A stretch of DNA of 64,000 nucleotides from Acidipropionibacterium sp. (GCA_022647765.1 JALCLH010000003.1:62001-126000); one strand, 5' to 3'. Numbered from the stretch's first letter, positions 27,711 through 39,662 are shown. A program made the numbers and translations. Notes: generated by a model from the sequence alone, not told the origin.

Positions 27711-28007
27711 GTGGCAACCACGATCAAGCCGCTCGAGGACCGTGTCCTCGTCCAGCCTCTCGAGGCCGAGCAGACCACTGCTTCCGGACTGGTTATTCCG
27801 GACACTGCCAAGGAGAAGCCGCAGGAGGGCCGTGTCATCGCCGCCGGCCCGGGCCGTGTCGATGACAAGGGCACCCGGGTGCCGATGGACGTCAAGGAGA
27901 ACGACGTCGTCATCTTCTCCAAGTACGGCGGCACCGAGGTCAAGTACGACGGTGAGGACTACCTGCTCCTCAACGCCCGTGACATCCTCGCCGTCGTCGA
28001 GAAGTGA
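27711..28007 (+). CDS. groES: Co-chaperonin GroES
   Basis: A 98-residue subunit of the heptameric lid of the chaperonin. It starts [20 protein letters not shown] (family start) and contains the [12 protein letters not shown] mobile loop, VIAAGPGR and the [14 protein letters not shown] core. The GTG start at 27711 has a GAAAGGGG ribosome site. Control by CIRCE elements is described in the separate entries. It is 11 bp from groEL. Confidence 0.98.
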   Translation: MATTIKPLEDRVLVQPLEAEQTTASGLVIPDTAKEKPQEGRVIAAGPGRVDDKGTRVPMDVKENDVVIFSKYGGTEVKYDGEDYLLLNARDILAVVEK

Positions 28008-28015
28008 GGCGCTGA

Positions 28016-29614
<1,599 letters not shown>

Positions 29615-29669
29615 GTTCCTCCTCCCGCTCCGAGCTTGCAGAACGCGCGATCTGAGCATCTCGCGAGAT

Positions 29670-29708
29670 CGATTCGGCCCCCGGCGCCCAGCGCCGGGGG
29701 CCGAATCG
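29670..29708 (+). terminator. groESL terminator
   Basis: A perfect 18-bp stem (29670-29687 with 29691-29708) closes a 3-nt loop, 55 bp after the groEL stop. Confidence 0.88.
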
Positions 29709-29757
29709 CGTCCGGCCTCGATACAGTGTGGGCGTCACAGCGACCGAGAGGACATCC

Positions 29758-31206
29758 ATGACCCCCACCCCAGGTCGGCTGCGCCTCGTCGAGGTGCTGC
29801 TGGTCGGGTTCCTGGGCTCGGTGCTTGCCTCCTGGTGGGCCTGGCGGGACGCCGCCCCGGGCCACCCGGCCGACCCGGTCGGGGTGGAGATCGGCCCGTG
29901 GCTGGCCGGACTGGTCGGCCTCCTGCTGCTGCTCCTCGCCTGGCTGCGCTCGGCCGCACTGGGCAACCGTCGGCTGCTGACCGCCGCCGTCTGGTCGGTG
30001 CCGATGCTGGGCACCCGGCCGATCCTCAGCCTGGACGGCTGGGCCTATGCCGCCCAGGGCTGGCTGCTGCACCACGGCCTCAACCCCTATCTCGTGGTCC
30101 AGGGGCAGGCCGGGCCGATGGCCGCCAGGGTGGACGGGCACTGGAGCGGCACCACCGCGGTCTACCCGCCCGGCTCGCTGTGGATCCAGGCGGCGATGAC
30201 CGGGCTGGCCGGCAGCCACCCCTACTGGTCGATGGTCGCGATGCGGATTCCCGCCGTCCTCGCCATGATCCTCATCGCGGTCGCGATTCTGAGACTGGCC
30301 CCGATGCTGGACGCCGATCCCCAGGTCGCCCTGTGGCTGGCGGTCGCCAACCCCTTCGTGCTCGTCAACATCGTCGGCGGGATGCACAACGACGGACTCC
30401 AGCTGGCGGTGGCGCTGTGGGCGCTGTGGGCGGGTCTGAGGCTGGCCCGCGCCCGGCGTCCCTGGCTCGGGCTGGTGGCCGGCGGAGTGCTGGTCGGGGT
30501 GGCCGGTACCCTCAAGCAGCCCGGCGTGCTGGCCGGGGTCGGACTGGTGGCCCTGGTGCACCGGCAGGCGGTCACCGACGGCGACCGGGACGGCTGGGGC
30601 TCGCTGATCGCCCGGGTGCTGGCCGGGGCGGTGCCGGCGGTGGCCGCCTTCGCCGGGATCTCGGCGGTCGGCGGGCTGGGTCTGGGCTGGCTGAACCCGA
30701 CCGCGGGCAGTCCGGCCTCGGTGACCAGCGACTCCCCGATCGCGCTGCTGGTCCAGGTGATCGGGTGGACCGGCGTTCCGATCCGGACCATGGTGCCGAC
30801 CGCCACCGCGGTGAGTCTGGTGCTGACCGGGCTGGCCATGCTGTGGTGCTGGTGGCGCTGGGGTCCGGTCCCCGGCCGGCAGACTGGTATCGGTCCGCTG
30901 GGACGCCCGATCGTCCTCCAGGCGGCGGTGATGACGGCCTTCGCGCTGTTCGGCGCCGGACTGCAGCCCTGGTATCTCATCGGGCCGCTGGCCGTCGTCG
31001 CGCTCACCCCGTTGACCCCGCGCCGGCTGGCCGCCCTGGCGACGGCCAGCATCGCGGGAGTGGGCCTGGGCTTCCTGCAGTGGTTCTCCTCTCCATTCCT
31101 GGCCCTGCCGGTGACGGCCCTGATCGCCGCGCTGTGCTGGTGGACGCCGCCGCTGCGCTCAGCCCTGGGTCGGATGGCCCGGCAGCTCACCGTGTACTCG
31201 GACTAG
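29758..31206 (+). CDS. MptB-like polyprenol-phosphomannose alpha-1,6-mannosyltransferase
   Basis: A 482-residue GT-C integral membrane protein with about 12-13 hydrophobic helices. The loop after the first helices holds DGWAYAAQGWLLHHGLNPYL, the acidic active-site region typical of MptA/MptB lipomannan enzymes that use polyprenyl-phosphate-mannose on the outer side of the membrane. LKQPGVLAGVGLVAL is a further family block. Together with the GT4 enzyme at 13160 it suggests the cell makes mannosylated glycolipids. It is followed 30 bp later by guaB but is functionally unrelated. Confidence 0.8.
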   Translation: MTPTPGRLRLVEVLLVGFLGSVLASWWAWRDAAPGHPADPVGVEIGPWLAGLVGLLLLLLAWLRSAALGNRRLLTAAVWSVPMLGTRPILSLDGWAYAAQGWLLHHGLNPYLVVQGQAGPMAARVDGHWSGTTAVYPPGSLWIQAAMTGLAGSHPYWSMVAMRIPAVLAMILIAVAILRLAPMLDADPQVALWLAVANPFVLVNIVGGMHNDGLQLAVALWALWAGLRLARARRPWLGLVAGGVLVGVAGTLKQPGVLAGVGLVALVHRQAVTDGDRDGWGSLIARVLAGAVPAVAAFAGISAVGGLGLGWLNPTAGSPASVTSDSPIALLVQVIGWTGVPIRTMVPTATAVSLVLTGLAMLWCWWRWGPVPGRQTGIGPLGRPIVLQAAVMTAFALFGAGLQPWYLIGPLAVVALTPLTPRRLAALATASIAGVGLGFLQWFSSPFLALPVTALIAALCWWTPPLRSALGRMARQLTVYSD

Positions 31207-32769
<1,563 letters not shown>

Positions 32770-32774
32770 TCCAT

Positions 32775-32801
32775 CGGCCGCACGGAGACGCCGTGCGGCC
32801 G
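32775..32801 (+). terminator. Intergenic hairpin between guaB and guaB3
   Basis: An 11-bp perfect stem (32775-32785 with 32791-32801) and 5-nt loop lie right after guaB. A second small stem, CCGGCGC/GCGCCGG, lies at 32812-32833, directly before the guaB3 ribosome site. Together they could end or attenuate transcription, or set the guaB/guaB3 ratio. Confidence 0.55.
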
Positions 32802-32845
32802 GCTCGCGAATCCGGCGCGGTGGTCTGCGCCGGCAGGAAGGAACC

Positions 32846-33949
32846 ATGTACGACATCGGACGCAGCAAGCGGGCGACCAGGGCCTATGGGCTGGACGACA
32901 TCGCCATCGTGCCCTCGCGGCGCACCCGCGGGGCCGAGAAGGTGAACCTCGACTGGAAGATCGACGCGCTCACCTTCGACTTCCCGATCATGGCCGCGCC
33001 GATGGATTCGGTGATGAGCCCCGAGACCGCCATCGAGTTCGGCAGGCTGGGCGGGCTCGGGGTGCTGAACCTTGAGGGCCTGTGGACCCGCTATGAGGAC
33101 CCGAGCGGGCTCATCGAGGAGCTCGACCGGATCGACGATCAGGTCGCCGCGACCCGCCGGATGCAGGAGATCTACGCCGAGCCGATCAAGAAGGAGCTCA
33201 TCACCGAGCGGATGAGCCAGATCCGCCAGGCCGGGGTGCCGGTGGCGGGGTCCCTGTCGCCGAAGAACGCCTCGCAGTTCTCCGATGTGGTGGAGAAGGC
33301 CGCGATCGACTTCTTCGTCATCCGCGGCACCACGGTCTCGGCCGAGCACGTCTCGGACCGCGATGACGTGCTCGACCTGCGCAAGTTCATCTACGACCTC
33401 GACGTGCCGGTCATCGTCGGCGGCTGTGCCACCTACCAGACCGCTCTGCACCTGATGCGCACCGGCGCGGCCGGTGTCCTGGTCGGGTTCGGTGGCGGCG
33501 CCGCCCACACCACCCGGCAGGTGCTCGGCATCGAGGTGCCGATGGCCTCGGCCATCGCCGACGTCGCCGAGGCCCGCCGCGACTACATGGACGAGTCCGG
33601 CGGCCGCTACGTCCACGTCATCGCCGACGGATCGGTGGGCCGGTCCGGCGACATCGCCAAGGCGATCGCCTGCGGGGCGGACGCCGTCATGGTCGGCTCC
33701 CCGCTGGCTCGCGCCAAGGAGGCCCCGGGCAAGGGCTGGCACTGGGGGGCCGAGGCCTGGCACGGCACCCTGCCGCGCGGCGAGCGGGTCCGCTTCGACC
33801 CGGTCGGCACCCTGGCCGAGGTGATCAACGGGCCCTCCCGGGTTCCCGACGGCACGATGAACCTGGTCGGCGGGCTGCGCCAGGCGATGGCCACCACCGG
33901 CTACGACGACGTGAAGTCCTTCCAGCGGATCGAGCTGATCCTCCACTGA
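32846..33949 (+). CDS. guaB3: GuaB3 family IMP dehydrogenase-related protein
   Basis: A 367-residue relative of GuaB with the same TIM barrel ([39 protein letters not shown]) but no CBS domains. At the catalytic loop the GuaB sequence SICTTR is replaced by AAHTTR, so the active-site Cys is His. Actinobacterial genomes routinely carry this paralogue beside guaB. Activity as a true IMP dehydrogenase is doubtful for this type; an oxidoreductase or regulatory role is possible. ATG at 32846 follows an AGGAAGGA ribosome site. Confidence 0.92.
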   Translation: MYDIGRSKRATRAYGLDDIAIVPSRRTRGAEKVNLDWKIDALTFDFPIMAAPMDSVMSPETAIEFGRLGGLGVLNLEGLWTRYEDPSGLIEELDRIDDQVAATRRMQEIYAEPIKKELITERMSQIRQAGVPVAGSLSPKNASQFSDVVEKAAIDFFVIRGTTVSAEHVSDRDDVLDLRKFIYDLDVPVIVGGCATYQTALHLMRTGAAGVLVGFGGGAAHTTRQVLGIEVPMASAIADVAEARRDYMDESGGRYVHVIADGSVGRSGDIAKAIACGADAVMVGSPLARAKEAPGKGWHWGAEAWHGTLPRGERVRFDPVGTLAEVINGPSRVPDGTMNLVGGLRQAMATTGYDDVKSFQRIELILH

Positions 33950-33973
33950 TCTCCGGTCGGCCCCGGCTCCGGG

Positions 33974-34049
33974 TGCACTTTTCACTCGCGTAAGCCCCAT
34001 GAATCGCCGCGGACGCCGTGGATGAGGCCTTAGACGAGTGAAAAGTGCA
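33974..34049. repeat. Dispersed palindromic element, subfamily B, copy 2
   Basis: Perfect 15-bp arms (33974-33988 TGCACTTTTCACTCG and 34035-34049) around a 46-nt loop. The loop continues the pairing (TAAG.CC.CAT with ATGAGGCCTTA), so nearly the whole 76 nt can fold as one hairpin. It lies between converging genes guaB3 and tetR, as copy 1 does at 21927-22002. Confidence 0.85.
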
Positions 34050-34053
34050 GGTC

Positions 34054-34082
34054 GAGGCGGGCTTGAGGCAGCGCGCGGCCCC
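34054..34082. repeat. 29-nt dispersed repeat, copy 1
   Basis: This stretch (GAGGCGGGCTTGAGGCAG...) matches 36907-36935 at 26 of 29 positions in the same orientation. It is wedged between palindromic element B2 and the half element at 34084. Function unknown. Confidence 0.5.
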
Positions 34083-34083
34083 T

Positions 34084-34110
34084 GGTGGATTTCACTCCCG
34101 CCTCGCCGTC
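34084..34110. repeat. Half copy of palindromic element, subfamily C
   Basis: These 27 bases (GGTGGATTTCACTCCCGCCT...) are identical to the reverse complement of the right arm of the element at 50242-50320. No matching second arm was found downstream before the tetR gene, so this looks like a truncated copy. The rest of the spacer up to 34272 shows no gene. Confidence 0.7.
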
Positions 34111-34271
34111 CCGCCGCTGGGCATTGTTGAGGGACATGGTGCTCCTTCCTCGGGTGTCCCCGGAGACAGTCGGATCGGCGTATCGGGATGCTCCCAATAT
34201 GCGTCGGCCGGTCACTCGCCCGGCCTCTTGCCCGTGCCTCTCGTCCCTCCCTCCACCCGGAGGCCGAGGAG

Positions 34272-34871
34272 TCAGATCTCGGGGGCTCCCGGCAGCGCGC
34301 CGACCAACAGTCCTTCGACGACTTCCTCCACCGCCGAGCGGTCCGGGAGGCCGCCGAGTTCCCCGGCGAAGAGCAGATGTCCGGTGCCGACCAGTGCGAA
34401 GGCGAGGGCGCCTGGCTCGGCGTCATGACGCAGCCTGCCGACGTTCTGTTCAGCGGCAAGGCAGCCGGACAGCGCCGCGACGGCCTCGGCAAGGACCGGC
34501 GGAAGACTGGAGCCGGTCTGCAGCCGTTCGCGCACTCTCGAGCGCACCGCGACGAGCCCGATCAGCGCCAGTGTGGCGGGTTGGAAGATCTCGGTCAGGC
34601 CATCGCACACGAGACTCACCACAGGCTCGGCCTCGGCGCGGATCGCCAGCGTCTCGCCGAGCCAGGAGATGTTCGCAGCGCGATCCCGCACCAGTTCGGT
34701 GAGAAACTCTTCCATGTCCGCGAAGCAACGGTGCAGGACGCCCTTGGCCACCCCGGCCTCGGCGGTGACAGAGCGACTGGTGAGGGCCTCTGGCCCGTCC
34801 CGCAGCAGGACGCGCTCGGCCGCTGCGAACAGCTGGGCCCGGGGATCGCGGAGCACGACGCCGGTGGGCAT
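34272..34871 (-). CDS. TetR-family transcriptional regulator
   Basis: A 199-residue regulator. The N-terminal TetR helix-turn-helix is seen at residues about 12-58 (LFAAAERVLLRDGPEALTSR, VTAEAGVAKGVLHRCF). The C-terminal ligand domain is not assignable. It is divergent from a methyltransferase gene with 126 bp between them that holds a short palindrome, the usual layout for a TetR protein that controls itself and its neighbour. Confidence 0.88.
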   Translation of the reverse strand: MPTGVVLRDPRAQLFAAAERVLLRDGPEALTSRSVTAEAGVAKGVLHRCFADMEEFLTELVRDRAANISWLGETLAIRAEAEPVVSLVCDGLTEIFQPATLALIGLVAVRSRVRERLQTGSSLPPVLAEAVAALSGCLAAEQNVGRLRHDAEPGALAFALVGTGHLLFAGELGGLPDRSAVEEVVEGLLVGALPGAPEI

Positions 34872-34970
34872 TGGATATTCCCTTCAGAGAGGTCGGCTTC
34901 GAAGTGGCCGATTTCAGTATGGCCGGTCGCCCGGGGCCGAGTGCACCCGGGGCACTCCCGGCAGTGTAAG

Positions 34971-34984
34971 TGGGCGAGCGCCCA
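34971..34984. promoter_or_regulatory. Candidate TetR operator
   Basis: The palindrome TGGGCG-AG-CGCCCA is followed by a second AGTGGGC half-site at 34989-34995, just before the methyltransferase ATG. The position between the divergent tetR and methyltransferase genes makes it the likely operator (inference). Confidence 0.5.
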
Positions 34985-34997
34985 TTAAAGTGGGCAC

Positions 34998-35811
34998 ATG
35001 GTCACTTCGAAACATCTGAACGCCGCCTCTCCCGCTCCGCACCAGCGCCGCGACCTCGCCGAGTCCTTCGGTGTTGACCCGGAGCGCTACGACCGGGTTC
35101 GCCCGTCCTATCCCCAGGAGTTGGCGGACCGGGTGATCGCCGAGTTGGCCGGGACGCCGGGTGCTCGACGTCGGGATCGGTACCGGACTGTCTGCCGAGC
35201 CCTTCTCTGCCGCCGGCTGCCAGGTGCTCGGAGTCGAAGCCGACCCGCGGATGGCGGACTTCGCCCGCGGACGCGGGTACGACGTCGAGGTGTCGGCTTT
35301 CGAGGAGTGGGACCCGGCCGGCCGTAGCTTCGATGCGGTGATCTCGGGGCAGGCCTGGCACTGGATCGATCCTCGGGCCGGGGCTCTCCAGGCCGCGCGG
35401 GTGCTGGCTCCCAGGGCGCTGCTGGTGCTCTTCTGGAACTCCTTCCGACTGCCTCCCGAGATCGTCGCAGCCCTGTCCGGCGGTGGCGCCCCCGTGCGGG
35501 AGGCTGTCCCGTTCCGTTCCTCGAGCGTCGGCGTCCATGAGGACTCCCGCGACCGGGCGGAGCAGGGCATTCGCGCCACCGGGTGCTTCGCCGAGCCGGT
35601 CCGCTGGCAGCTGGACCGGCAGCGCCGCTACAGCCGGGACGAATGGATCGATGGGATCGCCACCGGGGCGGGGGCGGCGCAGCTTCCATCGGACAAGCTC
35701 GAGGACGTCCGGGAACGGGTCGGCGCGGCCATCGACGGGATCGGCGGATCCTTCGCGATGACGATCTCGACGATCGTCCTCGAGGCCCGGCTGCTGACCC
35801 GGTCATCCTGA
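34998..35811 (+). CDS. Class I SAM-dependent methyltransferase (one frameshift)
   Basis: About 270 residues after correction. The opening DLAESFGVDPERYDRVRPSYP and motif I VLDVGIGTGLSA, followed by LGVEADPRMADFARGRG, match small-molecule methyltransferases (Methyltransf_11 type). The frame shifts +1 near 35159 in GCCGGGTGCTCG, directly before motif I; dropping one G joins ELAGTP to VLDVG. It is divergent from a TetR regulator that probably represses it, which suggests modification of a toxic or signalling small molecule; the substrate is unknown. Confidence 0.82.
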
Positions 35812-35900
35812 TCACCCATCGGCGGTAGCGTTTCCAGCAGGCGGCCGTTTCTCCCGAACAGGCTGCCCTGATCCCCCTATGCCACGGAAGCGAGCACTTG

Positions 35901-36908
35901 ATGAGTCTTGACCGCGATTTCATCGTCGGCCTGCCGAAGGCCGAACTCCACCTCCATCTGGAGGGCACCCTGGAGCCCGAGCTCAAGCTGGAGCTGGCCC
36001 GCCGCAACGGGGTCGACATCGGCCAGACGGCGATCGAGGAGGTCCGCGCCACCTACGACTTCCACGACCTCACGAGCTTCCTGGCCGTCTACTATCCGGC
36101 GATGCAGGTGCTGGTCACCGAGCAGGACTTCCACGACCTGGCGATGGCCTATCTGCGCCGGGCGGCGGCCGATGGGATCGTCCACGCCGAGATGTTCTTC
36201 GACCCGCAGGCCCACACCGATCGCGGGGTGGCCTTCTCGACCGTCATCGACGGCCTGTGGTCGGCCGTCCAGGAGGCCCCCTCACTGGGGGTTGACGCCT
36301 CCCTCATCATGTGCTTCCTGCGCGATCTCAGCGCCGAGTCCGCCATGGAGACCCTGGAGGCCTCGCTGCCCTACCGGGACCGGATCGTCGGCGTCGGGCT
36401 CGACTCCGACGAGCGCGACAACCCTCCGGAGAAGTTCTCCGAGGTGTTCTCCCGGGCCCGCGAGGCCGGCTACCGGCTCACCATGCACTGCGACATCGAC
36501 CAGGCCGACTCGATCGGGCACATCGGCACCGTGCTGCACCGGATCGGGGTCGAGCGGATCGACCACGGCACCAACATCGTGGAGGATCCGGCACTCGTCG
36601 CCGAGGCGCGCGAGCGGGGGATCGGGTTCACCTGCTGCCCGCTGTCGAACTCGTTCGTCACCGAGACGATGAAGGGCCGCGAGATCGTCGATCTGCTGCG
36701 CGACGGCGTCAAGGTCTCGCTGGCCTCCGACGACCCCGCCTACTTCGGCGGCTACCTCGTCGACAACGTCGTCGCCCTGGCCGAGGGGATGGACCTCACC
36801 CGTGAAGACGTCGCCCGGCTGGCCCGCAACTCGCTGGAGATCAGCTGGCTGGACGCCGACCGCAGGGCGCAGTACCTGGACCGTCTCGACAGGTACGTCG
36901 CCGGCTGA
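35901..36908 (+). CDS. Adenine/adenosine deaminase family protein
   Basis: A 335-residue amidohydrolase closest in wording to adenine deaminases of the yeast Aah1 type: LPKAELHLHLEGTLEPEL, HAEMFFDPQAHTDRG, LMRTG-like helices, RIDHGTNIVEDP and SDDPAYFGGYL. The zinc ligands HxH, the later HG and the final Asp are present. The motif HAGE, whose Glu protonates the purine in adenosine and adenine deaminases, is replaced here by HCDID (in LTMHCDIDQAD). Purine N6 deamination is the default guess, but the altered motif leaves the reaction open. ATG at 35901 with GGAAG upstream. It lies among guaB, guaB3 and guaA. Confidence 0.8.
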   Translation: MSLDRDFIVGLPKAELHLHLEGTLEPELKLELARRNGVDIGQTAIEEVRATYDFHDLTSFLAVYYPAMQVLVTEQDFHDLAMAYLRRAAADGIVHAEMFFDPQAHTDRGVAFSTVIDGLWSAVQEAPSLGVDASLIMCFLRDLSAESAMETLEASLPYRDRIVGVGLDSDERDNPPEKFSEVFSRAREAGYRLTMHCDIDQADSIGHIGTVLHRIGVERIDHGTNIVEDPALVAEARERGIGFTCCPLSNSFVTETMKGREIVDLLRDGVKVSLASDDPAYFGGYLVDNVVALAEGMDLTREDVARLARNSLEISWLDADRRAQYLDRLDRYVAG

Positions 36909-36935
36909 GGCGCGCTTGAGGGAGTGCGCGGCCCC
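36907..36935. repeat. 29-nt dispersed repeat, copy 2
   Basis: Matches 34054-34082 at 26 of 29 positions, same orientation, and overlaps the stop codon of the deaminase gene. Read on the minus strand both copies would encode the same ten residues, but no gene is supported there. Confidence 0.5.
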
Positions 36936-36967
36936 GGATGGGGGAGCGTGGTTCTAAGCTGTGAGCC

Positions 36968-37282
36968 ATGAGCGACGTGCCACCGGAACTTGCAGAGCTG
37001 CGAGGCAGCATCGACAACATGGACGCCGCGCTGATCCATCTGCTGGCCGAGCGATTCAAGATCACCCAGCGGGTCGGGGTGCTCAAGGCCACCCTCGGCC
37101 TGCCCCCGGCCGATCCGGAGCGGGAGAAGGATCAGATCGTCCGCATGCGGCACCTGGCCGAGCTCTCCCACCTGGACCCGGAGTTCGCCGAGAAGTTCAT
37201 CAGTTTCATCGTCGCCGAGGTGGTGCGCCACCACGAGGATCTTCAGGAGGCGCGTCAGCGGGAGGACGGCCGGACGGCCTGA
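36968..37282 (+). CDS. Chorismate mutase, AroQ class
   Basis: A 104-residue all-helical monofunctional chorismate mutase that turns chorismate into prephenate for Phe and Tyr synthesis. The conserved pattern LRGSIDNMDAALIHLLAERF, then K in VGVLKA, and REKDQIVRMR fits the AroQ helices and catalytic Arg/Lys residues. No signal peptide, so it is cytoplasmic. It converges on cysE. Confidence 0.93.
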   Translation: MSDVPPELAELRGSIDNMDAALIHLLAERFKITQRVGVLKATLGLPPADPEREKDQIVRMRHLAELSHLDPEFAEKFISFIVAEVVRHHEDLQEARQREDGRTA

Positions 37283-37298
37283 TACTGTCCCGGCGAGC

Positions 37299-37327
37299 CT
37301 GCCGCCCCGGCGTAAGCCGGCCGGCAG
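37299..37327. terminator. Hairpin terminator between converging genes
   Basis: CTGCCGCCCCGGC (37299-37311) pairs with 37316-37327 with one bulge around a GTAA loop. It lies between chorismate mutase and cysE. Confidence 0.55.
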
Positions 37328-37340
37328 ACAGGACGGCGTC

Positions 37341-37907
37341 TCAGGCGATGACATCCCCGGAGTGCACCACGCTGGGAATCCCCACGATGACCGCCCCCGG
37401 CGCGACATCCTTGATCACCAGCGCATTGGCGCCGATCTTGGCGTCGTCGCCGATGGTGATGTCTCCGATGATCTTCGCCCCGGCGCCCAGCAGCACCCGA
37501 TTGCCCACCGTGGGGTGGCGCTTGAAGTGCCCGCGCGCCCGCCCGCCCAGGGTCACCTGGTGGTACATCAGGACGTCGTCGCCCACGATCGCGGTCTCCC
37601 CGATCACCACGCCCATCCCGTGATCGATGAAGAACCGGCGGCCGATGGTCGCCCCGGGGTGAATCTCGATCCCGGTCCAGTGCCGGGAGAACTGGGAGAG
37701 CAGCCGGGCGATCGGGCGCAGCACCGGCCAGTGGGTCCAGATGTAGTGGGCGACCCGGTGGGACCAGATCGCGTGGACCCCCTGGTAGGCGATCGCGACG
37801 AAGATCCGGGAGGTTGCCGCCGGGTCCTCGCGCATCGCCGCGTCGAGATCCTCAGACATCCGCTCCTTGATCATCTGAAGGTTCTCGCGCAACGATCGGC
37901 CTGTCAT
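37341..37907 (-). CDS. cysE: Serine O-acetyltransferase (EpsC type)
   Basis: A 188-residue enzyme that acetylates serine for cysteine synthesis. The C-terminal left-handed beta-helix of hexapeptide repeats is visible as [53 protein letters not shown] and [11 protein letters not shown]. The DHGMG/H residues carry catalysis. Its length is that of the short EpsC group. The start MTGRSLREN at 37907 gives the normal length; the longer frame reads into the intergenic region. It diverges from guaA over 163 bp. Confidence 0.94.
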   Translation of the reverse strand: MTGRSLRENLQMIKERMSEDLDAAMREDPAATSRIFVAIAYQGVHAIWSHRVAHYIWTHWPVLRPIARLLSQFSRHWTGIEIHPGATIGRRFFIDHGMGVVIGETAIVGDDVLMYHQVTLGGRARGHFKRHPTVGNRVLLGAGAKIIGDITIGDDAKIGANALVIKDVAPGAVIVGIPSVVHSGDVIA

Positions 37908-37934
37908 GGTGCATACCTCATCGGATCGGGACGT

Positions 37935-37958
37935 GTCACGGAACAATAAGCCCGTGAC
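37935..37958. promoter_or_regulatory. Palindrome between cysE and guaA
   Basis: GTCACGG and CCGTGAC (7-bp arms, 10-nt spacer AACAATAAGC) lie 28 bp upstream of the cysE start, in the divergent cysE/guaA promoter region. It could be an operator; no regulator is identified. Confidence 0.4.
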
Positions 37959-38070
37959 GGCGACAATAGCGCTCCGGGAGCCGATCCGGCGACGCGACCC
38001 GCAATTCGCCGCGTCGAGCTCTGGTCGGCCGAGTCGAGTCTGTCCGCCGCGGGCCCTAGACTTGCCAGCC

Positions 38071-39624
38071 ATGGAACAACTCCATGACGTCGTCCTGGTC
38101 GTTGACTACGGTGCCCAGTACGCTCAGCTCATCGCCCGCCGAGTGCGCGAGGCCTCCGTCTACTCCGAGATCGTCCCCCACACCATGTCCGTCGACGACA
38201 TGCTGGCCAAGGATCCGGCCGCCATCATCCTGTCCGGGGGGCCCAGCTCGGTCTACGCCGACGGCGCACCCCAGGTGGATCCCGCGATGTTCGCCGCCGG
38301 GGTCCCGGTGATGGGCATCTGCTACGGCTTCCAGGCGATGGCCGAGGCCCTCGGCGGCACGGTGGCCCACACCGGCGCCAGCGAGTACGGCCGCACCAGC
38401 CTGTGCATCACCGCCCCCGGGCACCTGCTCTCCCACATCCCGCACACCATCAGCGTGTGGATGAGCCATGGCGACTCCGTCGAGCGGGCCCCCGAGGGGT
38501 TCACCACCCTGGCGCGCACCGCCGGCGCCCCAGTGGCCGCCTTCGAGGACGTCGAGCGTCAGCTGGTCGGCGTCCAGTGGCATCCCGAGGTGGCCCACTC
38601 GGAGTCCGGCCAGGCGGTGATGGAGCACTTCCTGTTCGACGTCGCCGGCTGCCGTCCGGACTGGACGGCGTCCAGCATCGTCAGCGACCAGATCAGCCGG
38701 ATCCGCGCCGAGGTGGGGGACCGTCGGGTGATCTGCGGACTGTCCGGCGGGGTCGACTCGGCGGTCGCCGCGGCCCTGGTCCAGCGGGCGGTGGGCGATC
38801 AGCTCACCTGCGTCTTCGTCGATCACGGCCTGCTGCGCAAGGGCGAGGCCGAGCAGGTCAAGGAGGACTTCGTCGAGGCCACCGGCGCCGATCTGGTGGT
38901 GACCGACGAGTCCGACCGGTTCCTCGGCGCCCTGGCCGGGGTCAGCGACCCCGAGACCAAGCGGAAGATCATCGGACGCGAGTTCATCCGGGCCTTCGAG
39001 GACGTCGCCCGCAGCCTCAACGACGGCCAGCCGATCGACTTCCTGGTCCAGGGCACCCTCTATCCCGACGTGGTCGAGTCCGGCGGGGGAGACGGCGCCG
39101 CGAACATCAAGAGCCATCACAACGTCGGCGGCCTGCCCGAGGATCTCAAGTTCACCCTCGTGGAGCCGCTGCGGACGCTGTTCAAGGACGAGGTGAGGGC
39201 GGTCGGCAGCGAGCTCGGGCTGCCCGACGAGATGGTCTGGCGCCAGCCCTTCCCCGGCCCCGGGCTGGCCATCCGGATCATCGGCGAGGTCACCGGCGAG
39301 CGCCTCGAGACGCTGCGCGAGGCCGACTTCATCGCCCGCGAGGAGATCCGCAAGGCCGGCCTCAACCGGAAGATCTGGCAGTGTCCGGTGGTGCTGCTGG
39401 CCAACGTCCACTCGGTCGGCGTGCAGGGGGACGGCCGCACCTACGGCTCCCCGATCGTGCTGCGCCCGGTCGCCAGCGAGGACGCCATGACCGCCGACTG
39501 GGTGCGGATGCCCTACGACCTGCTGGAGCGGATCTCGACCCGGATCACCAACGCCCTGCCGCAGATCAACCGGGTGGCCCTCGACGTCACCAGCAAGCCG
39601 CCGGCCACCATTGAGTGGGAGTGA
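38071..39624 (+). CDS. guaA: GMP synthase (glutamine-hydrolysing) GuaA
   Basis: A 517-residue enzyme that aminates XMP to GMP. The class I glutamine amidotransferase domain has its nucleophile in [10 protein letters not shown] and its His/Glu in WHPEVAHSE. The ATP-pyrophosphatase domain begins with the P-loop [14 protein letters not shown] (about residue 225), and the C-terminal dimerisation domain ends KPPATIEWE. The start [17 protein letters not shown] at 38071 is the family start. With guaB nearby it completes GMP synthesis from IMP. Confidence 0.98.
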   Translation: MEQLHDVVLVVDYGAQYAQLIARRVREASVYSEIVPHTMSVDDMLAKDPAAIILSGGPSSVYADGAPQVDPAMFAAGVPVMGICYGFQAMAEALGGTVAHTGASEYGRTSLCITAPGHLLSHIPHTISVWMSHGDSVERAPEGFTTLARTAGAPVAAFEDVERQLVGVQWHPEVAHSESGQAVMEHFLFDVAGCRPDWTASSIVSDQISRIRAEVGDRRVICGLSGGVDSAVAAALVQRAVGDQLTCVFVDHGLLRKGEAEQVKEDFVEATGADLVVTDESDRFLGALAGVSDPETKRKIIGREFIRAFEDVARSLNDGQPIDFLVQGTLYPDVVESGGGDGAANIKSHHNVGGLPEDLKFTLVEPLRTLFKDEVRAVGSELGLPDEMVWRQPFPGPGLAIRIIGEVTGERLETLREADFIAREEIRKAGLNRKIWQCPVVLLANVHSVGVQGDGRTYGSPIVLRPVASEDAMTADWVRMPYDLLERISTRITNALPQINRVALDVTSKPPATIEWE

Positions 39625-39662
39625 TCCCCGGCGTCCGATCTCTCACGGAGGTCGGCGCCAGA

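Noticed and set aside
33974..34049. tRNA-like gene (76 nt, like the palindromic elements)
   Set aside because: The length match is coincidental; there is no cloverleaf, no T-loop GTTCGAATC-type motif and no anticodon arm.
34030..34215. Small minus-strand frame in the guaB3-tetR spacer
   Set aside because: Its residues are translations of element B2, the 29-mer repeat and the half C element; the same RGRALPQARL string appears in the other 29-mer copy, so it reflects the repeats, not a gene.
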